From Mesostigma viride (Eukaryota > Streptophyta > Mesostigmatophyceae > Mesostigmatales > Mesostigmataceae): a stretch of DNA of 64,000 bases. A program made the position numbers and the translations under genes. Location: contig RPFO01000213.1 of the NCBI GenBank assembly GCA_009746045.1, positions 5,428,761 to 5,492,760 of the forward strand, in the 5' to 3' direction. The notes under the pieces are model-generated. The model searched no databases, was not told where the DNA came from, and saw nothing but the letters and a program-made list of their open reading frames with translations. Below are positions 38,201 through 50,200 of the stretch, in pieces; positions within the stretch are counted from its first letter, which is position 1; each line of letters begins with the position of its first letter.

Positions 38201-41200
38201 ATCCAACGGTGAAACCGGCTTTGACCAAAATATTTAGATTAATCCAACGGCGAAACAGTTTTGACCAAAATATTTAGATTAATCCAACGGCGAAACCGGC
38301 TTTGACCAAAATATCTAAACTAATCCAACGGTGAAACCGGCTTCGAAGATTTAAATTAATCTAAATGAATATTTAAATACTCGTGCCGCCAGGGCCTTTA
38401 ACTTTGACATCTGAAGTTTCAGTTTCAGTCTGAACTGGCCGCGTCTGCGTCCTGCCTCCGCGCGCCATCAGGAAACTGAGCGGGAAATGCATTTGCCTTA
38501 AACTTAAACTTCACAGGTCGGACAAATATAAATGATATTTGGCCGTATTTGCGCATTTGATTTATAAATGTTGCATATTTAGTCCACTAAATTAATCCAA
38601 CGGTGAACCCCGTTCGGCAGAAAATATTTAGATTAATCCAACGGTGAAACCGGCTTTGACCAAAATATTTAGATTAATCCAAGGGCGAAACAGTTTTGAC
38701 CAAAATATTTAGATTAATCCAACGGCGAAACCGGCTTTGACCAAAATATCTAAATTAATCCAACGGTGAAACCGGCTTTGACCAAAATATCTAAATTAAT
38801 CCAACGGCGACCGGTAAGCAGCCAAAAGTATTTGAATCATATTTTATTTATATTTGTCCGACCTGTGCTCGGTTATGAAAGACGTTGCCTGCGGGTGTTG
38901 CAGCTCTCAGGAACCACCTGTCAGTTTGTATAATAGGCTGTCGATTCCCTTTCATTAAATAACTAGGTAATCTCGTCGTTTCAAGCTATCTGCGTCTGCC
39001 TTCTACTACCCCTCTTCCTTTTTCTGCTCTCCCCCTGGCCCCCCATTTTCCTCTCTCCTCTCCTCCCAAATAGGAAGAAAATTTCTCAAAATGATGTGGG
39101 TACATTCCCAAATCTGGTATGGACTAAATTCCTCACTCTGGTTTGGGCTTGCAGGCTTACGTGTAGAGCTTTTCAAACATGCTGCCTTGCTTTCCGCCAG
39201 CTGCTGCCTGCAGATGGTCAATAGTGTGACGGACATCCTAATCAAGGCTTTGTTCTAATGGACTGCACTGTCTCAAATTACCTGCTCTGCCCCCCCTCCT
39301 GGTCTGCAGATGATCGACAAGGTGATGGACATCCTCCGCTTTCACCTTGTCCAGAATGTCTTTGTCGCGTACGACGCCACCTACTGGCAGATCCACCGAG
39401 GGGGGCATGATGGTGGGTGCACCTGGTTTGCCTGGATTCCTGGCCCCCTGCTATGCTGCCTGCAAGCCTGTTTGGCCTTTTGCCCCTTTGCTAATTGCCC
39501 GTTTGTCCCCTCGGCATGCCCGCTCGGCTTCCCCTGTGTCTGCCCAAATTTCCTGCTGCCCGAATTCCTGTCCCCCGTGCTGGCTCACCTTTCCGGCATC
39601 TCTTGTTACGTGTAATCTTGTATGGCCCTATCACATGCCAAATGAGGTTTCCCGTTTCCCGTAGCAAAAGTACCGTAGTACAAGTTCTTCATATTAAGCT
39701 ACGGATCTGGCCTCGCTAAGGTCTTAGCTGGATTACTTTGAGGCTGGCCTTTCCCCTTCCGTGGTAGGAGGGGCGCATGTTCGGTTTGTCCAGCGTGCCG
39801 CGTTGCCCAATCGCGCGCATTGTCATATAGAGGCTGGTTCTTATGGAATTTGATGAACTTTATTTTTCCTGTAATGCCATTCTATTTTTCCCAATCTAAA
39901 GCTATTGGTAAACAGTCATTGCTCTTCTTTGTGCTTCCTCCCTGTCTAGTCCAATCGTGGTTCTCTGAACATAGTTTCTTTATAGTGAGATGGAAGGGTA
40001 GCCGCTATAGCTAGGTGGTAGAATTCACGTTACATAACTTTTGAGGCCGGTGCGACCTGATCCGTATCAGCAGTGGCTAAATATTTGACCAGTTTCCTGG
40101 CCAGGTGACAGGAGCTACGTTGAGATGTAAACCTGCTACTGTCTTTGTTTCTTGGTTAATGACGTAGTGATTCACTAGATCTAGAATCTTTATCTCGCGC
40201 AATATGTGACCTAATAGCCCCGGCAGCCTTACGTAAGCTGCCGGCAATTAGAACGCCAATTTGCTTCATGTGTTCAGATGCAAAATTTGCGTGGCGAAAC
40301 AATGCCGTCCGGGCCAAGGCCGCTTGACACGCAAGAAAGACAAAAGCAAACCCACCTAGCTAAGGTCGGCCTCTTTTCTTTTACTAGAAATAGAATGTAG
40401 ATACTGCTAGTGAATAGAGTTCTGCTTTACATATGGTTATCAATCTATGCCAAGTTAGTTCACAGTTTGTGGGCACATTTTCCCCTCCTGGAAGTTATCG
40501 TCAGCGCTGTGGGGCTGTAGTCTTCTTACTACTGCAGCCCGCGGCCTGCAAGAGTGCACACCACCTGTAACCTGGGTAATTTGAGGTCACCTCACCACAA
40601 ATCGCAGTTAGTGGTATGCTTGCGGTTTGCAGACGGCGAGGCGGAGCATGAGCAGGACGGCGACGAGGGCGACGACACCAAGCCGCCATCCTCCACCAAG
40701 GGGAGCAAGAGCGCAAAGAAGAAGGGCAAGGGGGGAGCCGTGGGGTTGACTCCTGGCAAGAGGTTCACTGGGACCAAGTAAGCAATACGCATGATGTATT
40801 GTGGTCTGGTGGCTTGATGCAGATTGTTAGGGTGTATTCGAGGGTGTGACATTCGTTTCTTTAGCCCTGCAGTTCTTCGCTCCCTTGCCTGTCTTTTTGG
40901 CGTCATATCTGACCGTCCTCCGACACCTGCCTGCTGCCAGAATCCCATACTCACCAGCATTGTTACCAAGGTTAAATGTACACAGTGCAACACCAGAGGA
41001 TGCCCATGCCTGCTCCCGGTAGTTCCTGCTCGAGGCAGCACCGTGCCCCGTGGCCCACCGGGTACTCTCCCTTATGCCCCCCAGGGATCAGAGATGGTCG
41101 GCAGAGCCCCGTTGTCCCAGTACTGTCCACAGTTGACACTAAGCCTTGCGATGTTTTTATGTGGGAGGAGGCCCCCAATTTCACTCTTCGGCTCTTATTC

Positions 41201-44200
41201 GACATGTGTTTATGTAGCACCAACATCGAAGTGTCGGCTCACGCAGTATAAGAAATGGAAGTTTATCCTCCAAAGCATTTTTCAAAGGCGGCAACCTGAA
41301 ACTGTGACAATACAACTCTACCATCCCCGTCCCTCGGTACCTCCCTGGTGAGATATCTAAAGGGAATGGAGTGTCTTTATTGACTTGCCTGTCTTTCTTC
41401 TGCTCCACCACCCCTGTCCCTGGGTGCCCCCAGGCCGGCCGTCTCGGCCAACGTGATGAACAAGCTGTGCACCCTGCTGGGTGTCGTCGGGTCGCTCCTG
41501 GAGGCCACGCGACTGAACGACGCCACCGTGCTCAAGCTGGTCAACACGGCGACGGCCACGCTGGGGGTGGACGGCCTGCCTGTGATGCAGATGAAGGCCA
41601 TCAGTGTGCTGCGCACGGTAGGACAGGATAGGAATAGATTGTACTATTTATTAGACATTGACATGCTGGGGGTGGACGGCCTGCCTGTGATGCAGATGAA
41701 GGCCATCAGTGTGCTGCGCACGGTAGGACAGGATAGGAATCGATGGTACTATTTATTAGACATTGACATGCTGGGGGTGGACGGTCTGCCTGTGATGCGG
41801 ATGAAGGGCATCATAAGTTTGCCTTGCACCGTAGGAATACGGTGCTCAGGGGATGGGTGCATTGAGTAGGAATGCCAGCGGTTCTGCATCCTAGTAGTAC
41901 TCCTTCACTGCCCTGTCCATGGATACCGTCTTATTGCCCATGTGTCCCTGTATTGTCTCACCGCCGTTGGTCGTTGTGGTTGCTTCCGCCCCACTCATCC
42001 CTGCACTATACGCTCCCGTGAACCTGTGTGTGCCATCCACGTAGGAACCCCTTTTTTTTAAGATAATGGCGTCTAGGATGTTGTTGTCTCCCCCTCGTGC
42101 ACCTTACATCATCGCTGTCCCCCACTTGGCAATAAAACTGCCCGGGTATACAAACCTGCCCTTATACTATGTATGATCGTGCTGCCTCCTGCCCCGCTCA
42201 GTTCTTGCATCGCATCGGCCCCTCCCTTGCGTATGCCCCTGCGCGCCCCTGCCCGCCAGGTGTTCCGGCTGTACCGCGAGCACCGCAGCATCCTGGTGGA
42301 CGAGATGCTGGCGGTGCTCTGGAAGGTGGCGCACGCCACCAAGCGCCGGCTGCGCACCTACCAGCTGCCCGCGGAGCCGGCCACGTGCGTGCAGGGCATC
42401 ACCGCGCTGCTCATGCACTGCGTGCAGGTGGGTGGCGGATGGCTGTATCTGTTTTTCCTAACAATGATAGTGAGAATTAAGAGCAGCAACAGAAGTAAAG
42501 AAGGAAACAAGAAGAACCCTGAGAATCATGAACAGCTGGTAACACAATAAGCAACATGGCCACATGCAGTAGCACATTGCTATATTCAAGTCCTGCTGCT
42601 CATGCACTGCGTGCAAGTGGGCGGTCGATCGCTACATAGGTCACTCTGCTTATGCAGTGCAAGGAAGTAGTTTCCTGAGGCTCAAGTGAGGCACAATGGT
42701 GTGAGTTTCGATGATGAGTTTCCATATGCATGGTTGAGCAATGCCCCATGCTGCTAGCTGAGTGGGAGTGACCACTGACCATCCGGTACTCGCATTCGTG
42801 TCGCAGGTTTGTTTTCCCTTTGTTCTGCCGAATGCCGCTCATGAAACACATCAATAACAAGCTGCCTGATCTACAGGAAAGTTCTACCCCATGGCGTGGA
42901 TGAACTGGTGGTAGGCCAGCTGTTCCTTCAAGCAGGCAGCTCCTGGTTGTTCCTGCGCCACATGCTTGACAATCTTGCCTTCAATTCATGACCCACTTTG
43001 ATGCGTACTGCCCACCCAACCCATGCCACCAGGCCACACCCGCGCTGCCGCCCTCCTTCACGGAATCGACCAAGGGGCAGGACGGAAACGAGACAGGCCA
43101 TGATGACGAGGACGGTGCCGAGCCGCGCCCACAGCAGTGGCTGGCGCCCGCGGTGGAAGCCTCCCTGCAGTTCTGGAGGGGTATCCTGAACGCATGGGGT
43201 GCGGCCGGCAAAGGGGGTGACAAGGACGCCGACGTCAAGGGGGTAACAGAGAGCTTGGTGGCGGACCTGCTGGCCTGCCTCAACCTGCCCGAGTGGCCGT
43301 CGGCAGCTCTGCTCCTGCAGGTGGGCTCGCAGGTTGCGGCGCGGTCATGTGCCCAGGAGGAATTGCGTGATGTTGTGTCGATAAAGAACCGGACAAGGAC
43401 GGAGTAGTAGCGGTGCGGTCGCCTGTAGAAAGCGCCGTGAAGAGCAGAGAGATGCTGCATCCCTGCCTTTTCATGCCTATTCCAATGGTGGCTGCCTCTC
43501 TCTGGTAGCAACCGCACCAACCTGGGAGCCATACATTTACCTCTGCAAATCCAGAAGAAGGCGAACTGCGTCCTCTGGGTAAAGTTCTGAGCATACGTGA
43601 TAGCCTATATGTAGATATTCTGATAGCCTATGTATAGATATTCTGCGCATACGTGATAGCCTTGGTTGGCATCAATCGAGTTTGTCCTCACGCTCACGCC
43701 CACCACTATGCCATGCATGCCGGTCTCGGCTGCCCCCACCCACCCACCCACCCACTGCTTTACTCCACCCCTTCCAGGTGTTCTGCTCGCTGGCTGGAGG
43801 TCCGCTGGGCCTCCAGTCCAAGGACTACACGGCGCGCATGCTGGCGATCGAGTGCCTGGGACAGGTGGCCACCAAGCTCAAGCAGGACGCGGTGCGCGCG
43901 GAGCACGACCAGCGATGGGTGCTCCAGGGGCGGGGCGGCGAGGCCTTGTGGGCAGCGGGCGACGAGCAGGGAGGAGAGGTAGGTACTTTTCGAAGGCCAT
44001 GCGCTGTAATTGGTTGATTAATTGTGATAGTATTGCCAGCATTTAATAGTAGAAGGTTGGATCGGTGAATGGCGTGTTCAATGGAGTGAGTCGTCATGCC
44101 AGCGGTTTTCAAACAATGGAAATCCCCGAGATTTCTAAAAAAGGATAACAAATCGTACGCCAAGGTAGGTTATCGCAGAGTTGCGAGTCGTCACAGGATC

Positions 44201-47200
44201 AGCCAAACGTGCTTACTCTTGTCTGCCTGCATGCTTGGTCCTTTGGGATTGTGTTTGCAGAGGAAGGAAAAGGAGTTTCTCATTGCTTGCGATTTGTGGA
44301 AATTGCCATGCAGTTGCTGCCTAGGCTTGTTTTGCCACGAACGCCATAGCAGCCATAGTAGTCATTAACGCCACAAACTCTGCTAGTCAGTTTTATAGAA
44401 AGACTTCCCTGGTTTTTCGTCAGAGAAAAGGTGGGAATTGTGTCAAGTCTTCCCTGTTTCTTGGAATGGCGGGGTGAGATTCGAGCAGGATTAGAGCGAC
44501 AAGGGCCTTGGTGTAGTGTTTGCTGGTTTTAGTGGTTTGTGCCCCTGAGCTGCAGCCCCATTCGCGTTGGCCATACCTATCGTGTCTGCTTCCAATATTA
44601 TTTGGGGCATAAATGTTTCCTCCCACTGGAGGCATAGGACACTGCTCCCCTTCCGGTCGCCCAGACGGGGGAGGGACAAAGAGGCGATCGATGTGGTTAG
44701 GTCTACTTTAATATCCTCACATACAGCTCTTCTCTGCTTCAATGTATGTTTGGGCATCGACGGTGTCTTTTTCTTTTTGTGCGTCCCAGCCGCGGCCCGA
44801 CGGAGGGCACGCCCAGGAGCCCGACGCGGTGGGACACATCGCCGACCTGGCGAAACAAGGCAGCGCATGGCACGCGGCATTCCTGCTGTCGCGCGACGAG
44901 CTATCCTCGCTGGCGTCGCAGCAGCACGAGCTGGCGCAGGAGCAGCGGCGGCAGCAGAAGCACGCGCAGCGGGAACAGCGACAGCACGCGGCGGAGGAGG
45001 AGGCAAAGAAGGGCAGCAGCAAGAAAGGACACAAGAAGCACAAGGGGAAGGGCAAGGGGGAGGGGGAGATGGAGGGGGAGGGTGAAGGGGAGCATGGGGG
45101 GGACGGGGAGGGGGAGCCGGAATTCGTGGTCCCAACCAACGAGGACGTGGTCAAGAACCTGGTGCTGCGTGCGGTCATGTCCCTGGAGCACAGCGACATG
45201 GACATGGGCGACACCCGCAGGTGGGTATAGGAACGCGGAGTCTTACCCCTGGGGACTGCCTTGCGAAGCGGAAGGGATGTTGGGTGATTTACTAGGCTAC
45301 GCTGTAGTATAGCAAATGCTAGGGATTGCCTTGCACAGCGGTAGAGTGGGAGGGCCAAGAACGATTGCCGGGCGGTGTTGATGGGTGGGGTGCTGCTGCC
45401 CACAGGACTATGCCTTTCTTCCAGTTTCCCTCCTTTGTCCATCTGCACACATGCTTTGATGGCTACAGACTGCATCAAGACATGGTCTTGATACTCCGAT
45501 GCTCCCTGTGCCTTGCCAGTGTTATGGTTTATTTTATTAACCAATCAATCTGCTACCTCAACATGCACCTCCCCCCCCCCTGTTTAATCACCTCCCCCTT
45601 TTTTAATCACTGTTATTCCTCCCCCCCTCCTCGAATGTGCGCAGGTTCCTGCTGTCCTACTGGCAGCAGAGCGGGATCGCCGGCGATGGCCCGGGCAGGG
45701 TCCCTGGGGGCAACCCCTCGGTGCTGTCCGAGTCCTGGCTGCGGCGACGCTGGAACGACGGGGCCGTGGATGGGTCAGCCGACGTCGGCGCGGCGGGGGG
45801 GGCTTCCAGCGTAGGCATGATCGCGCTGCCAGGTGGCGGCAGCCCGTTGGACATCTGGCGCGCGGTGCCGCGGGCGGACCTGGTGGCAGCGTTGCGCGTG
45901 ATCGAGCGGCAGGGCATGCTGCAGAAGAACTATGCGCAGCTGTTCGACCGCCTGCTGGTGGGTGCGAGTGGCGAGACATTCACTGGGTGTGTGCATGGGG
46001 CACCTTGCATAGGATGGAACCTTGCGTGGAGGTAGTGCGTGGGTGTATGCGCATGCGCATGCGTGGGCGCAGGGGTGGACGAAGGCATAGGCGCGGGCGT
46101 AAGCATGGGCGAGTCGTGCGTCTGGCGTACCTGTGCAGATGTGCAGGTATCCCGACATATTGTCCTATATCTGGAGCATGTCATTGCGACGCAGGAAAGA
46201 CAAGAAAATGTTTTGTTTTTGCTCAGCCTATTTGACTCTTTGAAGCTCCGCTTCTTAGACAGAGTGCAGACCCTGCTCCTGATCCAGGCAGTCCCCGTCT
46301 GACCGGCCCCTGCATGCCCAGTACGAACACTCTCTTCTATTAACCGTAGAACTCCAGGGTTACCAGACTCTTTATTAATACAAAGCAACCAAACTCTCTT
46401 GTGGTGCTGGCTCAGGAGTACCCACTTATGTTGCAACTTGCCCCGTTCCATGCTTGTTGGGCATCGCACTCCTGCAGGGAAGTCTTTACGACGCGGCCAC
46501 CTATCCCCGGGCGAAAGCCATGAAGGCGGTAAGTCGAAGCTTGTTTCCATCAGCTTGACATCCGAACAAGCTTGATAGGCTGGGGAAATGGACACGATTA
46601 GGTAACTGGGCTCTTTAACAATAGAATTCTGGGGTGCTCTGCTGGAATTGGTGGGCTTCCTTGCCTTTTTTCCTGTTTCCCTCCCCTATCTTTCCCACAC
46701 AAATATTTTGTAACACACACCTATGGACGTGACCAATCATACACCTGTAATCGTGGCTGCCACATGGCAGGGAAGCGCGGTGGTGGGGCCCTTAATTACG
46801 CTTGCCATCACCCTATTTCTGTGTCATACCTAGTAATAAGTACGTAGTATCATATTTTGAGTCATTATGGTTGGTGGGGCCCTTAATTACGCTTGCCATC
46901 CCCTATTTCTGTGTCATACCTGGTAATAAGTACGTAGTATCATATTTTGAGTCATTATGGTTGGTGGGGCCCTTAATTACGCTTGCCATCCCCTATTTCT
47001 GTGTCATACCTAGTAATAAGTACGTAGTATCATATTTTGAGTCATTATGGTTGGTGGGGCCCTTAATTACGCTTGCCATCCCCTATTTCTGTGTCATACC
47101 TAGTAATAAGTACGTAGTATCATATTTTGAGTCATTATGACTGCTTCACCGCTGGTGAGCGCAGTGTCATGGAGGCAGATCCACTTCTAAACGCACTTAA

Positions 47201-50200
47201 ACTCATCCCTTTATGTCACACCTAATAATATACTTATAAAGTAACAACGATACTTAATAACTGTGGCTTGTATCCTATTTTGCAGGTGAGTGCGGTGGTG
47301 GAGGCGGACCCGCGCGTGCTGGGCGAGGCGCGCGTGCAGCGCTCGGTGGAGGCGCGCTTCATGGACGCAGGCGCGTCGGTGCGCGAGGCCGCGCTCGAGC
47401 TCGTGGGGAAGCACATCGTGGCCAACAAGGACGTGGCCCTGCAGGTAGGCAAAGTAATGCCTTACCTACAACTAGAATCTACTCGGCCAATAATGAAGTG
47501 GCGCTGCCGGTATATGGAAACATTTGTTTTCATACGTGATAGGGTCACATTTTCCAGGAAGGAAGTATTGCCTGATAATTAGGAACTGTGTTGCCGGCCT
47601 TGCGTATGCGGCCCTGTAGGCAGGTAACAATAAGTTTCAAACTAGAAAGCATGTATCAACCCGCAGTGGAGGGCTCGATCAGGTAGTTTCTAGTATGTGC
47701 GGCGTGATTACGTATGGGTGGAATGCTCTGGGTCAATGACCAGATGGCGGAGCGTGTGCCGATCTGCATGTACTCATCTATCTGTTGCACTCCCTTCAGT
47801 TATCTTTAAATACCTTCTTTCTTACTGGGTCGTGTTGCGTGCGGTGGCAGTACAATGACCACGTGGCGGAGTGCGTGCTGGACCGTACTAAGTCATCCAT
47901 CTAGGTTACTGGATATCTCTTTTAACTGGATTTTTCTGTTTAAAGGGCTATGTGTTTTCCTGGCGGCAGTAGTACGACCGCATGGCGGAGCGCGTGCGGA
48001 TTATCTTTCTAGTAGTATCGCATCTTACTATGTATTTGTTCTTACTGGGTTATGTTTTTGTCCCAGTAGTATGCCTGCGTGGCGGAACGGGTGCTGGATA
48101 TCTTGATGTGTGCTTATATGTTGATCCGGGTGTCTTACTGGATACCTTATTTACTGCTGGATATCTGATCTTATCTCGTGGTGCATGCCACGCCGCAGTA
48201 TTATGACCACGTGGCGGAGCGCGTGCTGGACACTGCGGTGAGCGTGCGCAAGCGCGTCATCCGCATCCTGCAGGAGCTGGTGCTGCGCCACGCAGGCGCC
48301 GGGTTCGACAAGGCGACTGACGCGTGCGCGCGGCTCATCTCACGCATCAATGACGAGGAGACCAGCGTTCAGGTGGGTGGCAAGACCAGCGTGCAGGTGG
48401 GTTACAAGACCAGCGTGCAGGTAAGGGTGGGGGCAGGGGAGGAGACCAGCGTGCAGGTAAGGGAGGTGAGCCGTGTGCCTGGAGTAAGGGGTGGGAGGAG
48501 ACCAGCATGCAAGGGGGGGGGGGGGGGCGGAGGCCAGCATGCAGGTGAGGAGTTGCGGCATGCGTGGGCAGGTGGGCAAGAAGGCCAGCGTGGCAGGGGG
48601 GCGAGGGCCAGCAGCATGAGGGGGACCGGGTGGCAGGGAATGGGGCGGGGGGAGGGGAGGGAGGGGCTGTTTAGGCAGCGTGCAGGCGAGGGGCTTTATC
48701 ATGCACTTGGCGTGTTCGGAGGTTCAGAGCCTGTAGTGTGCAGGTGGAGAAAGTACCACTGCATGGCCGTTAGGAAAGTCTGCGAGATGCTACTGAGATT
48801 TATTTTATCAACCCTTGAGCAAGGCTTTCTGGGTGTCGTATCGCTCCCTGCCCTATCTTTTTTCTGAACGCCTTGCGTTGCATGTGCACTAGTCCGGCTC
48901 CCAGCTGGTAACCAGCAAACTCTCGCTGACATCCGCCGTGGCAGCTAACCTTAACAGGCGACGCATTCCTTGATCAAAGGATACACGTTGGGGGAGCATT
49001 TACTACCTTTCTTTCAATGACAGCGAACCGTGAAACGCTCCAGCTTGCCAGGGCTTTGGGTGCTGCCGCGTTTCCGGGTTCTTGTTGCCACCAATAATCT
49101 CGACGACCTTTCAATCATCTTTCAGTCATCTTTCTGCCACATTTCCGCCTTCTGCCCTTCCAGTTTCAGAGCCCTGAAACGTCGCCTCGCTTCCTGATCA
49201 TTTATTTCTGGAATGTGACCCATTACTAACAGGACCTGGTGGAGAAAGCACTGGCCGAGCTCTGGTTCTGCAGCAAGCCGGCCGATACCACGAAACCCAG
49301 CACCAACAACAGCATGAATAATCCCGCTGCCGTCACCATGCCCGGTGGCAGCGCTGCCGCCACCCTCCCAGGGTCCTGCCCCAGCGCCACCGCCGGCTAC
49401 CCCTCATCCTCGCTCCAGCAGCGCGTGGAGCAGATCGCGCGCCTGCTGGAGCTGCTGCCAGGCAACGGGCCGGTGATCACCGTGCTGCGCCGTGCGCTGC
49501 TCGGGGACAAGGGGCGGAAAGGCGCCAACCGAGCGGAGGAGGACGAGGAGGAGGGGGGCATCGTGGGGTTGGCGGGCGGGTTGGCCAGCAGGTGTGTCTT
49601 CACGATGTACGACCTTGGCTTGTTTGCCTGAGAATTGTTTGTTACTATGCCTTGTGTACTATGCCATTCGTGGGTGGAAGAATCATGACTAGTATTAGAA
49701 CTTTCCTTGTGTTTCATATCTGTTTATTCCCTTGTTTTCCTCCCGTTCATGTTCCAGTATGCTGAAACCGACAATGGGTCTGCAGACAAGGGAAACTTGT
49801 TACTACGTAACAACGGGAAACTTGTTTTCCTGTTTATAGTAGTGCCGCTTGGTAGTGTCCTCATTAGTTCTCACTTGTTTTCAGTATTGCCGCTTGCTAG
49901 TGTCCTCATCAGTTCTGACGTCCTCGTTTCTGGCCTCCTCCCCCTTTTCCTGCCCCTTTTCCTCCCCCTTTTCCTCCCCTTTTCCTCCCCTTGCCTTCCC
50001 CCTTTGCAGCGCGTCGGCCGGCCCCAAGGACGGCGGCCTCACTCCCGCCATCGTGCGCCGCCAGTGCGAGGAGATGTGCCGTTGCCTGCTAGAGAACGTT
50101 CTTCGCGTCGACGAGAGCACGGCGGGGGCATCTTCTGCCGCCGCTGGCACCCCTTCTGGCCAGGCCACGCCGCCCGCAGGGCCAGACAGCGGGCCTTGTA

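Noticed and set aside
37166-48460. CRISPR-like reading of the regularly spaced repeats
   Set aside because: Units are tandem and without unique spacers, in a eukaryotic intron, with no cas genes.
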